From positions 1-64,000 of the forward strand of contig NZ_JAPZSV010000005.1 in NCBI RefSeq assembly GCF_027532185.1: a DNA stretch of 64,000 nt, given 5' to 3'. Below are positions 20,139 through 29,606 of this stretch, in pieces. Every line of letters begins with the position of its first letter. Position 1 is the stretch's first letter. Source of the DNA: Hylemonella sp. (GTDB lineage Bacteria > Pseudomonadota > Gammaproteobacteria > Burkholderiales > Burkholderiaceae_C). The notes under the pieces were generated by a model. That model was not told where the DNA came from. It worked only from the letters and a program-made list of their open reading frames with translations, and searched no databases. The translations under genes were made by a program, and so were the position numbers.

Positions 20139-21067
20139 CGCACACCTCGCGGCACGGCAAAGCCCGGCTCGCCCGGACCGGGCAGATCGAGCGAGGGCCC
20201 ATAGATCAGGGCCTGGGGATCGTCTTCCAGCGCGCCGGCCACGCGGCCCAGCCGCTGCGCGGCTCGGCCAGCCTCGTCCAACGTACGGTGCAGGCGCGGC
20301 AGGCTGCCTTGCTGCACAGCCTGGCCCGTGCCCGCAAGCGCGGCCACACCCTGCTGCAGCTGATCGAGCGCGCCACCCGGCTGCTGCAGGCGACGCGCCA
20401 GGGTCGCGTAGTCATCGGCTGCCAGTCGTACGCGCTCCGCGCTCGCGCTCACCGTGGCCGCGCTCTCGCGCACGCCCGCAAAGGACTGCTGCAGCTCGCG
20501 CATGGCCGGCGGCACCGCGGCCGCGGCCTGGCCCAGCGCGTCGATGCTATGCCGCAGCGCGCGCTGGTTCTCCGGCGCCAGCAGCTCGTTCACGCGCTGC
20601 GTGGCCTGCTCCAGCTGGCCCAGCACGCGCTCACCCTGGCGCGACCACTGCTCCATGAAACCCGCGCGCATGGGAATGCGTGGCAGCTGGCCCGGCGCAG
20701 CGGATAGCGGCTCGCGCGAGGGGCCCTCGTCGTCGAGCTGCACGAAGGCGATGCCCGTCAGACCCTGGTAGCCGAGCGTGGCGTAGGTCGCCCGTGTCAC
20801 GGGTGCGTCGACGTCGAGCTCCAGGCGTACCAGCACCTGGCCCGGGTTGGCGGGATCGAAACCGATGCCGCTTACCTTGCCCACGCGCACGCCGCGGTAC
20901 TGCACGCCGGCCTGCGACTGCAGGCCCGTGACCGCGTTGCGCGTGGCCAGCTCGTAGTGCCGCACCTCGCCTGCCTGTCGCGTGAGCCAGACCGCCAGCG
21001 CAATGAGCAAGGCCGTGACACCCAGCACGAAAGCGCCGGCGGCCAGGGCATGGGCTTTGTTTTCCAT
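20135..21067 (-). CDS. MCE/MlaD family lipid-transport protein
   Basis: A 310-residue protein with one N-terminal membrane anchor (about residues 8-27) and a periplasmic MCE domain (VTGLQSQAGVQYRGVRVGKVSGIGFDP region), followed by a long helical part rich in Gln, Ala and Arg (about residues 150-290). MCE proteins form hexameric rings that pass lipids between membranes. The start is the ATG at 21,067, MENKAHALAAG; an upstream GTG would overlap the ATPase gene. It lies 10 bp after the ATPase gene and overlaps the lipoprotein gene by 4 bp. Confidence 0.9.
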   Translation of the reverse strand: MENKAHALAAGAFVLGVTALLIALAVWLTRQAGEVRHYELATRNAVTGLQSQAGVQYRGVRVGKVSGIGFDPANPGQVLVRLELDVDAPVTRATYATLGYQGLTGIAFVQLDDEGPSREPLSAAPGQLPRIPMRAGFMEQWSRQGERVLGQLEQATQRVNELLAPENQRALRHSIDALGQAAAAVPPAMRELQQSFAGVRESAATVSASAERVRLAADDYATLARRLQQPGGALDQLQQGVAALAGTGQAVQQGSLPRLHRTLDEAGRAAQRLGRVAGALEDDPQALIYGPSLDLPGPGEPGFAVPRGVR

Positions 21068-21077
21068 GGTTGCCTTT

Positions 21078-21878
21078 CTACTCTCCCGCAGCGGAATCAT
21101 GCAACAGGGTCTGGGCGCGGCGCCCGCGCTCGCCCTGGAAGAAGTCACGGATGAAGGGATGCGGATGCAGCATGACCTCGCGGGGCGCGCCGCTGACGAT
21201 CACCTTCTTCTCGGCCAGCACGGCCACGCGCGTGCTGAGTTCGAAGATGGTATCGAGGTCGTGAGTCACCATCACGACCGTGAGGCCGAGCTCGCGGTGT
21301 AGCTCGCGCAGCAGTTCGCAGAAAGCGTCGGCGCTGTCGGGGTCCAGGCCGGCGGTGGGTTCGTCGAGCAGCAACAGGGGCGGATCCATGACAAGCGCGC
21401 GCGCCAGCGCCACGCGCTTGACCATGCCGCCCGAGAGATCGGCCGGCCTCTTGTGCGCCTGCGCCGGCTCCAGTCCCACCATCTGCAGCTTCACCATGGC
21501 GACGTCGCGCACCAGCTCCATCGGCAGGGTACGCAGCTCGTGCAGGGGAAAGGCAATGTTCTCCAGCACACTGAAGGCCGAGAACAGTGCGCCGTGCTGG
21601 AACAGCATGCCCACGCGGCTCGCGGCACCGGGCGCGGCCAGCTCGGACGCCGGAGCGCCCAGCACCTGCACGCGCCCGCGCAGCGGTCGCTCCAGGCCCA
21701 GCATGAGGCGCAGCAACGTGGTCTTGCCACTGCCCGAGCCGCCCACGATGGACAGCAGCTCGCCCTGGGCGATGCGCAGGTCCAGCTGGCGATGCACATA
21801 GCTCGTGCGCCCGGCGACGCGAAAGCCGCTGCTCAGGCCCTCGATCTCCACCACGGCCGGCGCCTGCGTCTCGCTCAT
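21078..21878 (-). CDS. ABC transporter ATP-binding protein (MlaF-like)
   Basis: A 266-residue ABC ATPase that powers the lipid transporter. It has the Walker A GGSGSGKTT, Q-loop FQHGALFSAFSV, signature LSGGM, Walker B LLLLDEP and the H-loop VTHD. The FQHGALF and LSGGMVKR variants are typical of the MlaF/MCE-associated branch. The start overlaps the permease stop by 4 bp. The C-terminal HPHPFIRDFFQGERGRR resembles the tail of MlaF-type ATPases. Confidence 0.94.
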   Translation of the reverse strand: MSETQAPAVVEIEGLSSGFRVAGRTSYVHRQLDLRIAQGELLSIVGGSGSGKTTLLRLMLGLERPLRGRVQVLGAPASELAAPGAASRVGMLFQHGALFSAFSVLENIAFPLHELRTLPMELVRDVAMVKLQMVGLEPAQAHKRPADLSGGMVKRVALARALVMDPPLLLLDEPTAGLDPDSADAFCELLRELHRELGLTVVMVTHDLDTIFELSTRVAVLAEKKVIVSGAPREVMLHPHPFIRDFFQGERGRRAQTLLHDSAAGE

Positions 21879-22987
21879 ATCCCCACGTCCCGGAACAGCA
21901 CGGCGAACAGCGCGTCGACGAGGATCACGCCGGTGATGGACACCACGACCGAAGCCGTGGTCCCCTGGCCCAGGCTTTCGGTGTTGGGCTTGACGCGCAA
22001 ACCAAAGTGGCAGCCGATCAGTGCGACCAGCACACCGAAGGCCACCGACTTGGCCGTGGCCAGCGTGAGGTTGGAGGCCTGCACCGCATCAGGCAGGGCC
22101 GAAATGAAATAGGCCGGCGAGACGCCCAGCGTGAAGTCGGCGGCGAGCATGCCCCCAACCAAGGCGGCCAGCGTGGTCCAGACCGAGAGCAGGGGCATGG
22201 CCAGCGCCAGCGCCAGCACGCGCGGCAGCACCAGGCGAAAGCCGCGCGGGATGCCCAGCACACGCATGGCGTCAATCTCCTCGGTCACGCGCATCACGCC
22301 GATCTGCGCCGTGATGGTCGAACCCGAACGCCCGGCAATCAGCAGCGCGGCCAACACCGGCCCGAGCTCGCGGATCACCGAGATGCCCAACAGGTTGACG
22401 ATGTAGGGATCGGCACCGAAGAGCTGCAGCTGCTGCGCCACCAGGTAGGCCAGCACCACACCGATGAGAAAGCCCACGAGCGCGGTGATGGGCAGGGCTG
22501 TGGCGCCAATGCGGTACAGATGCCCCGAGAAATCGCGCCAGGGCCCCTGGCGCGGATGGCGCAGCAGACGCAGCAGATCGAACGCGAGCTGGCCCAGCAG
22601 GCGCAACAGACCTTGCAGATGTCCCAGCACCAGCAGCACCTGGCGCCCCAGGGCCAGCCACACTGCGGTTGGCCCCAGGCGCTGTGGCCGGGGCGGCGCA
22701 CAGCTGTAGCGCGCCACGCGCTCCAGCATGGCGCGTTGGGCGGGCAGGATCTCGATGTGCTCAGGCCAGCGCCGGCCCCAGTGGTTCCAGAGCAGCTGGG
22801 CGCCCACATGGTCCAGGCGCTCCACGCCACGCAGATCCCAGGCCACCGCGGTCTGCTTCAGCGCGCGCTGCACCGCGGCCCAGGCCGCAGGCTCGGCCAG
22901 GCGCGCCGCGGTCCAGGGCCCCTGGGGCAGGGCCGTGGCACCCTGAGGCAGGGCCTGGTGGACAAGGCGGGGGACCGATACGGCCAT
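21875..22987 (-). CDS. MlaE-family ABC permease with fused N-terminal STAS-like domain
   Basis: A 370-residue permease of an MCE-type lipid ABC transporter. The C-terminal 250 residues are MlaE-like, with the conserved TALVGFLIGVVLAYLV, GISVIRELGPVLAALLIAGR and EEIDAMRVLG segments. The first 110 residues are soluble; WDLRGVERLDHVGAQLL there resembles a STAS domain, which in E. coli is the separate protein MlaB. The frame continues to 23,875, but the ATG at 22,987 is the realistic start. It is the first gene of a coupled four-gene operon (4 bp, 10 bp and 4 bp overlaps or gaps). Confidence 0.9.
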   Translation of the reverse strand: MAVSVPRLVHQALPQGATALPQGPWTAARLAEPAAWAAVQRALKQTAVAWDLRGVERLDHVGAQLLWNHWGRRWPEHIEILPAQRAMLERVARYSCAPPRPQRLGPTAVWLALGRQVLLVLGHLQGLLRLLGQLAFDLLRLLRHPRQGPWRDFSGHLYRIGATALPITALVGFLIGVVLAYLVAQQLQLFGADPYIVNLLGISVIRELGPVLAALLIAGRSGSTITAQIGVMRVTEEIDAMRVLGIPRGFRLVLPRVLALALAMPLLSVWTTLAALVGGMLAADFTLGVSPAYFISALPDAVQASNLTLATAKSVAFGVLVALIGCHFGLRVKPNTESLGQGTTASVVVSITGVILVDALFAVLFRDVGI

Positions 22988-23089
22988 GGACAGCGCTTCT
23001 TCGATGGTTCTCGGCGAGAGCCCTGATGCTAAGCCCAAGCCGGTTTCGCCGCCACAATAGCGCCAGAACCGACCCCGACTGGAGACCCC

Positions 23090-23872
23090 ATGAGCGACAC
23101 CCCCGCGACCGACGAGCTGCTGATCGAACCACGCGGCGCCGTGCTCTGGCTGACGATTGCGCGCGAGGCGCGCCGCAACGCCGTGAGCCATGCCGTGCTG
23201 GCCGCCATGGCGCGCGCCATCGAAGCCGCGCAGAGTCAGCGCGAGATTCGCGCCATCGTCATCACCGGCGCGGGCGACAAGGCGTTCTGTGCCGGTGCCG
23301 ACCTGCAGGCCGACCAGGCTTTCACCACCGACTACTCCGAGCCCCAGGGCCATGTGGCGCGCGTGCTGCGCGCGGCCAAGGCCAGCAACGTGCCGCTGAT
23401 CGCGCGCGTCAACGGCGCCTGCATGGCCGGCGGCATGGGGCTGCTGGCCATGTGCGACCTGGCCGTGGCCGCCCCGCACGCCGTCTTCGGCCTGCCGGAA
23501 GTGAAGGTAGGGGTGTTCCCAGCCCAGGTGCTCAGCGTGCTGCAACACCTGATCCCGCGCCGCAAGCTGGCCGAGCTCTGCCTCACGGGCGAACCCCTCA
23601 CCTCCGCCGAGGCGCTGGAATACGGCCTGGTGAACTATGTGGACGAGAACCTTGACGCACGCCTGCACTGGCTGATGGAGCGCCTGCTCGACAAGTCCCC
23701 CGCCGCCATCCGCCGCGGGCTCTACACCATGAAGCGCATCGAGGCCATGTCCTTCGAGGAAAGCATGTCCTTCACCGAGAGCCAGATCGCCCTCTTCACG
23801 CTGACCGAAGACGCCAAGGAGGGCCAGGCGGCCTTCAAGGAAAAGCGCCAGCCGGTCTGGCCGGGGCGCTGA
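23090..23872 (+). CDS. Enoyl-CoA hydratase/isomerase family protein
   Basis: A 260-residue crotonase-fold enzyme. KAFCAGADL and the oxyanion-hole segment GACMAGGMGLLAMCD are intact, and the catalytic region PEVKVGVFPAQ keeps the first Glu of the usual Glu pair. Family reactions are hydration, isomerisation or lyase steps on CoA esters. The C-terminal part has the conserved TEDAKEGQAAFKEKRQPVW, typical of bacterial enoyl-CoA hydratases. It is divergent from the lipid transporter operon and is followed 8 bp later by the ECF41 promoter. Confidence 0.92.
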   Translation: MSDTPATDELLIEPRGAVLWLTIAREARRNAVSHAVLAAMARAIEAAQSQREIRAIVITGAGDKAFCAGADLQADQAFTTDYSEPQGHVARVLRAAKASNVPLIARVNGACMAGGMGLLAMCDLAVAAPHAVFGLPEVKVGVFPAQVLSVLQHLIPRRKLAELCLTGEPLTSAEALEYGLVNYVDENLDARLHWLMERLLDKSPAAIRRGLYTMKRIEAMSFEESMSFTESQIALFTLTEDAKEGQAAFKEKRQPVWPGR

Positions 23873-23879
23873 CACCGGC

Positions 23880-23906
23880 TGTCACAGACCGCGGGGCTTC
23901 AACGTC
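23880..23906 (+). promoter_or_regulatory. ECF41-type promoter of the sigma factor gene
   Basis: TGTCACA (23,880-23,886), a 16-nt spacer and CGTC (23,903-23,906) match the published ECF41 consensus TGTCACA-N16-CGTC exactly. The sigma gene start lies only 9 bp past the CGTC, so the mRNA should have almost no leader. Confidence 0.88.
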
Positions 23907-23915
23907 TAGAGCGGT

Positions 23916-24833
23916 ATGGACGACAGCACCCGCTTCTTCAACGCCCTGCGCCCGCGCCTGCAGGCCATCGCCTACCGCATGCTGGGCACCGTGGCCGAGG
24001 CCGAGGAACTGGTGCAGGACGTCTGGCTGCGCTGGCACGAGGCCGATCAGGCCGAACTCGACAACGCCGAGGCCTGGCTGGTCACCGTGACCACGCGCCT
24101 GGCCATCGACCGCCTGCGCGCGGCCAAGGTGCAGCGCGAGCACTACACGGGCTTCTGGCTGCCCGAGCCCCAGCTCACACCGCAGGACGAGCCCGCCAGT
24201 CCCGAAGAGCTGCTGGAACGCGTCGACGACATCTCCATGGCCTTCCTGGTCCTGCTCGAGCGCCTGGCGCCCGAGGCCCGCGCGGCCTTTCTGCTGCGCG
24301 AGGTTTTCGACGCCGATTACGCCGAGGTGGCGCAAGCTCTGGGCAAGAGCGAGGCCGCCTGCCGCCAGATCGTCTCGCGCGCCAAGGCCCAGCTGAAAGA
24401 GGGACGGGTGCGCCAGCCCGTCTCACCCGACACGCATTACAAGCTGCTCAGCGGCTTTGCCGACGCGGCCCGGCGCGGTGACTTTGCCGCCCTGCAGGCC
24501 TTGCTGGCCGAAGAGGCGGAACTCATCGGCGACGGCGGCGGCAAAGTACCGAGCTTCGGCAAGGTGCTGGCCGGCGGCGCGCGCATTGCCCAGCTCTATC
24601 TGGCCACCTGGCTGCGGGGCCACAAGGGCGAGTTGCGGCTGCAGCTGGAGCTGGCGCAGCTCAACGGGCGCTGGGGTCTGCTGCGCTTCATCGACGGGCA
24701 GCTCGAATCCGCGCAGGATTTCGAGACCGATGGCCAGCGCATCACACGCATCCATGTGCAGCGCAACCCGGACAAGCTGCAGCGGCTCGCCGCCGCGTGG
24801 GCTGTCACAAAGGTGGGAGGCGCTTCGTCTTGA
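23916..24833 (+). CDS. sigJ: ECF41-family RNA polymerase sigma factor with SnoaL-like C-terminal domain
   Basis: A 305-residue sigma factor. Residues 1-70 form sigma region 2 (RPRLQAIAYRMLGTVAEAE), about 105-160 sigma region 4 with a helix-turn-helix, and 175-300 a SnoaL-like extension. The three ECF41 signature motifs are visible: WLPEP (81-85), DGGGK (206-210) and NPDKL (284-288). In this group the C-terminal extension, not a separate anti-sigma factor, controls activity. Its own promoter and that of the AhpD-like gene both carry the ECF41 consensus, as expected of autoregulation. The start sits so close to the promoter that a leaderless mRNA is likely. Confidence 0.93.
   Translation: MDDSTRFFNALRPRLQAIAYRMLGTVAEAEELVQDVWLRWHEADQAELDNAEAWLVTVTTRLAIDRLRAAKVQREHYTGFWLPEPQLTPQDEPASPEELLERVDDISMAFLVLLERLAPEARAAFLLREVFDADYAEVAQALGKSEAACRQIVSRAKAQLKEGRVRQPVSPDTHYKLLSGFADAARRGDFAALQALLAEEAELIGDGGGKVPSFGKVLAGGARIAQLYLATWLRGHKGELRLQLELAQLNGRWGLLRFIDGQLESAQDFETDGQRITRIHVQRNPDKLQRLAAAWAVTKVGGASS
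24803..24829 (+). promoter_or_regulatory. ECF41-type promoter of the AhpD-like gene
   Basis: A second exact TGTCACA-N16-CGTC (TGTCACA 24,803-24,809, CGTC 24,826-24,829) lies inside the last codons of the sigma factor gene. It would start a transcript near 24,836 with a leader of about 46 nt before the AhpD-like gene. Confidence 0.88.
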
Positions 24834-24881
24834 GGGGTGGAAGCATCGTTTTCATCTCAACCTCACACGGAGTCCCTCACC

Positions 24882-25361
24882 ATGAGTCAGCGCATCGATT
24901 ACGCCAAGCAAGCCCCCGAGCTGTTCAAGAAATACCTGGACTTCAGCCTGGCGCTGAAGAAAAGCGGGCTGGAGCCCGGCCTGCAACACCTCGTGACCCT
25001 GCGCGCCTCGCAACTCAACGGCTGCGCCTTCTGTGTGGACATGCATGTCAAGGAAGCACGCATCCACGGCGAGCGTGAGCTGCGCCTGCACCACGTGGCC
25101 ATCTGGCACGAATCCCCCCTGTTCTCGCCGCGTGAACGCGCCGCCCTGGCCTGGACCGAGATGCTCACGCGCCTGCCCGTCGGCGGGATCCGCGAGGCCG
25201 ACTACCAGGCCGCACGCGACGAGTTCAATGAACAGGAGCTCTCGGCCCTGAGCTTCGCCATCGTGGGCATCAACGGCTGGAACCGCCTGGCCATCGGCTT
25301 TGCGGCCGTGCCGGGTTCCATGGACAAGGCCTACGGACTGGAAAAATCCGGCCTGGTCTGA
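24882..25361 (+). CDS. AhpD/carboxymuconolactone decarboxylase-like protein
   Basis: A 159-residue protein of the alkylhydroperoxidase AhpD-like core family. The active-site pattern is intact: NGCAFCVDMH with C48, C51 and H55, which in AhpD reduces partner peroxidases. The start MSQRIDYAKQAPE (ATG 24,882) fits the family; the earlier in-frame ATG at 24,837 coincides with the transcription start. Carboxymuconolactone-decarboxylase-like genes are the classical single target next to ECF41 sigma factors, so this is almost certainly the regulated partner. Its physiological substrate is unknown. Confidence 0.92.
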   Translation: MSQRIDYAKQAPELFKKYLDFSLALKKSGLEPGLQHLVTLRASQLNGCAFCVDMHVKEARIHGERELRLHHVAIWHESPLFSPRERAALAWTEMLTRLPVGGIREADYQAARDEFNEQELSALSFAIVGINGWNRLAIGFAAVPGSMDKAYGLEKSGLV

Positions 25362-25388
25362 TGGACGGCTCAGCCACGGTGCCGGGCC

Positions 25389-25429
25389 TTGATCCACATC
25401 AAACCGCAGCGTGACCTGCGGCCTAGCAT
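25389..25429 (+). promoter_or_regulatory. Probable class II FNR/Anr promoter of the DASS transporter gene
   Basis: TTGAT-CCAC-ATCAA (25,389-25,402) is a perfect FNR consensus. A -10-like TAGCAT (25,424-25,429) follows with 21 bp between, which puts the box centre near -41, the position for class II activation. The transporter gene starts 35 bp later. Confidence 0.7.
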
Positions 25430-25464
25430 GGGGTACCTCCCCCCTGCGGAGACAAGGAGACGCC

Positions 25465-26961
25465 ATGGCCAACCCCGAAAGCTCCAAGGACTCCGTCCAC
25501 GTCGCCGGCCTGCTGGCCGCGCTGGCCGGCCTCGTCGTCGTCATGCTGCTGCCCCAGCCCGCGGGTCTGCCCGTGGCCGGGCAGATCATGCTGGGTCTGC
25601 TGCTGTTTTCCGTCATCCTCTGGGTGACCGAGGCCGTGGACTACGCCATCAGCGCCGTGCTGATCACCGCGCTCATGGCTTTCCTGCTGGGCCTGGCGCC
25701 CAATGCCGCCAAGCCCGAAGCGGTGCTGGGCACCGGCCCAGCGCTCACGCTGGCGCTCGGCGGTTTTGCCAACACGGCGCTGGCGCTCGTGGCCGCGGCC
25801 TGCTTTCTCTCGGCGGCCATGACCCTCACCGGGCTGGACAAGCGCATCGCGCTCTTCATCCTCTCCAAGGTCGGCGCGCGCACGAACCGCGTGCTCATCG
25901 GCGCCATCCTGGTCGGCATCGTGCTGTCCTTCCTGGTGCCCTCGACCACGGCGCGCGTGGCCTGCCTGGTGCCCATCATCATGGGCATCATCCTGGCCTT
26001 CGGTGTGGACCAACGTTCTCGTTTCGCGGGCATGCTGATGATCGCCACCGCGCAGGCCGCCTCGATCTGGAACGTGGGCGTCAAGACCGCGGCAGCGCAG
26101 AACATGGTGGCCATCGGCTTCATCGAAAAGGCCTTCGGCCAGACCATCACCTGGGGCGACTGGCTCATCGCCGCCGCGCCCTGGTCCATTGGCATGTCCA
26201 TCGCGCTCTACTTCGTGATGATCAAGATGATGCCGCCCGAGACCGAAGAGATCGCCGGCGGCAAGGAGACCATCCGCATCGCCCTGCATGCGCTGGGCCC
26301 CATGACGGGTGCCGAGTGGCGGCTGCTCTTCATCACGCTCGGCCTCTTGGCCTTCTGGGCGACCGAAAAGGTGCTGCACCCCTTCGACACCGCATCGACC
26401 ACGATTGCCGCGATTGCACTGATGTTCACGCCCGGCATCGGTGTCATGGGCTGGAAGCAGGCGCAGCCCAAGATCCCGTGGGGCACCATCGTGCTCTTCG
26501 GCACCGGCATCAGCCTGGGCACGGCGCTCTTGCAGACCAAGGCCGCCGCCTGGCTGGCCAACATCATCGTCGCCAACCTGGGCCTGGCCGGCGCTTCGGC
26601 CTTTGTCATCCTGGCCCTGCTCTCGCTCTTCCTGATCGTGGTGCACCTGGGTTTTGCCAGCGCCACGGCTCTCGCCTCGGCCATGATCCCCATCATGATC
26701 AGCGTGCTACAGCAGATCGCCGGCGGCCCCGACGCCGCACCGATCAACCTGGTCGGCATGACCATGCTGCTGCAGTTCGTCGTGAGCTTCGGCTTCATCC
26801 TCCCGGTCAATGCGCCGCAGAACATGGTGGCCTACGGCACCGACACCTTCACGGTGAAGGACTTCGTGCGCACGGGTCTCGTGCTGACGGTGATCGGCTT
26901 CGGGCTGGTGTTGCTGCTGGGGGCGACGTACTGGCAGTGGATGGGGTATCTGACGAAATAG
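25465..26961 (+). CDS. DASS/SLC13 family divalent anion:Na+ symporter
   Basis: A 498-residue membrane protein with about 12 hydrophobic segments, of the divalent anion:sodium symporter family (di- and tricarboxylates, sometimes sulfate). FLVPSTTARVACLVPI matches the SNT/STTA-type substrate-binding motif of the first half, and FGFILPVNAPQNMVAYGT the matching motif of the second half. The ATG at 25,465 has AAGGAGA upstream and overrides the earlier in-frame start at 25,411. The FNR box suggests use at low oxygen, for example C4-dicarboxylate exchange. It converges on the LysR gene with a 6-bp gap. Confidence 0.9.
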   Translation: MANPESSKDSVHVAGLLAALAGLVVVMLLPQPAGLPVAGQIMLGLLLFSVILWVTEAVDYAISAVLITALMAFLLGLAPNAAKPEAVLGTGPALTLALGGFANTALALVAAACFLSAAMTLTGLDKRIALFILSKVGARTNRVLIGAILVGIVLSFLVPSTTARVACLVPIIMGIILAFGVDQRSRFAGMLMIATAQAASIWNVGVKTAAAQNMVAIGFIEKAFGQTITWGDWLIAAAPWSIGMSIALYFVMIKMMPPETEEIAGGKETIRIALHALGPMTGAEWRLLFITLGLLAFWATEKVLHPFDTASTTIAAIALMFTPGIGVMGWKQAQPKIPWGTIVLFGTGISLGTALLQTKAAAWLANIIVANLGLAGASAFVILALLSLFLIVVHLGFASATALASAMIPIMISVLQQIAGGPDAAPINLVGMTMLLQFVVSFGFILPVNAPQNMVAYGTDTFTVKDFVRTGLVLTVIGFGLVLLLGATYWQWMGYLTK

Positions 26962-26967
26962 GCGCGC

Positions 26968-27867
26968 TCAACGCCACACCCGAGCCAGCGCCTCCCAGGC
27001 GCTGGCCAGCACCGTCTCGCTGCGGCGCGAACGCAGGCAGACGAAGCATAGCCGGCAGTCCAGGCTCACACGGTCCGCGACGACCAGGCCACGCGCCTGC
27101 GCCTCGCTGATCGCGATGGACTCGCGCACCAGGCTGCAGCCCACGCCCGAACGCACCAGGTCGAGCATCGACGCCTCCTGGTCGACCAGCGCCACCTGGC
27201 GCGGGTTCACGCCCAGCGGCGCAAAGACGCCCGCCAGCAGGCGGTGGTGGGCCGAGGCCGGGGGCGTGGCGATCCAGGGCAGGGCGGCCAGCGCCTTCCA
27301 GTCGCGGCCCAGCACCTGTTCGCCCCAGCCCGCGGGCGCGAGCACACGGTAGGTGAAACGCGATAGCTCGCGCAGTTCATAGGCTGCGTCGTCGCCCATC
27401 TCGCCGGGCAGACCGAGGTAGAAGCCTACGTCGAGCTCGCCGCGGCCCACCTGCGCCAGCACCTCGCCGCTCATGCCCTGGCGCAGCTCGGTCTCGATCT
27501 GCGGCGCGCTCTCGACCAGCTCCTTGAGGAAGGCGCCGAGGCGGATGAACTCGGGGTCGAGGATGGTGCCGATGCGCAGGCGGCCGCGCACGGTGTTGTG
27601 CAGGCTCTGCGCGGCCTGGCCGAAATCGGCCAGTGCGGCCAGGGCCTTTTCGGCCTGGGGCAACAGCGCTGCGCCATCCGGCGTGAGGGCCAGGCCGTGC
27701 GGGGTGCGCGTGAAGAGCGTGAGCCCCGTGCTCTCGGCCAGGGCCTTGAGCTGCAGGCTCACGGCGGGCTGGCTCAGGTGCAGGCGCTCGGCCGCGCGCG
27801 AGACCTTGCCCTCGCGCGCCACGGCGACGAAGGCGCGCAGGGTTTGCTGATCCGGCAAGCTGCTCAT
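26968..27867 (-). CDS. LysR family transcriptional regulator
   Basis: A 299-residue LysR regulator. Residues 8-66 form the winged helix-turn-helix ([20 protein letters not shown] and [14 protein letters not shown]-like), and the rest is the periplasmic-binding-protein-like effector domain. It is transcribed divergently from mmsA with 90 bp between the starts, containing a clear inverted repeat that touches its own ATG. It therefore probably represses itself and controls mmsA and the GMC oxidoreductase gene. The effector is unknown, though an intermediate of the pathway is plausible. Confidence 0.92.
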   Translation of the reverse strand: MSSLPDQQTLRAFVAVAREGKVSRAAERLHLSQPAVSLQLKALAESTGLTLFTRTPHGLALTPDGAALLPQAEKALAALADFGQAAQSLHNTVRGRLRIGTILDPEFIRLGAFLKELVESAPQIETELRQGMSGEVLAQVGRGELDVGFYLGLPGEMGDDAAYELRELSRFTYRVLAPAGWGEQVLGRDWKALAALPWIATPPASAHHRLLAGVFAPLGVNPRQVALVDQEASMLDLVRSGVGCSLVRESIAISEAQARGLVVADRVSLDCRLCFVCLRSRRSETVLASAWEALARVWR

Positions 27868-27901
27868 ATTTGCAGAATTTATATCACTGTTCAGTGCAAA
27901 T
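27868..27901. promoter_or_regulatory. Probable LysR operator between lysR-type gene and mmsA
   Basis: ATTTGCA (27,868-27,874) and TGCAAAT (27,895-27,901) are perfect arms 20 bp apart. Inside lies CACTG-TT-CAGTG (27,885-27,896). The outer repeat starts directly next to the regulator's ATG, fitting autoregulation plus control of the divergent mmsA. Confidence 0.6.
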
Positions 27902-27957
27902 CATTGGAAAAGCAGCACGCTTTGCCCGAAACTTGGGCATCTTTTGGAGACAGCCTC

Positions 27958-29469
<1,512 letters not shown>

Positions 29470-29470
29470 G

Positions 29471-29560
29471 AGGCCCCCTGAGTCGGCCCGAAGGCCGCCT
29501 TCCCCCCGAGGGGGGACGCCACCAGCGGCCCGGCATAGCCGGTTCCGCGGTGGCCCCGCG
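29471..29560. repeat. REP-like palindromic spacer element, copy A
   Basis: The mmsA-GMC gap holds a GC-rich run of palindromes: TCGGCC/GGCCG-type arms, CCCCCC-GA-GGGGGG, CCGGC-ATA-GCCGG and a closing CCGCGGTGGC. The layout C5-G5, ACGCCA, a CCGG hairpin, TTCC-CGG and CCCC recurs at 51,961-52,060, so both belong to one dispersed family. I recall similar elements in Comamonadaceae genomes. Confidence 0.6.
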
Positions 29561-29606
29561 ATCAGATCACTTCATTCCAACGGGTCCCGGCTGCGGAGAT
29601 ATTGCG

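Noticed and set aside
21875-23875. A 666-residue version of the MlaE-like permease
   Set aside because: The upstream half overlaps the opposite-strand enoyl-CoA hydratase and lacks family similarity; the ATG at 22,987 gives a normal permease.
29471-29560. A factor-independent terminator after mmsA
   Set aside because: There are GC-rich stems but no U tract, and the same arrangement recurs at 51,961 in a different context, so a repeat element explains it better.
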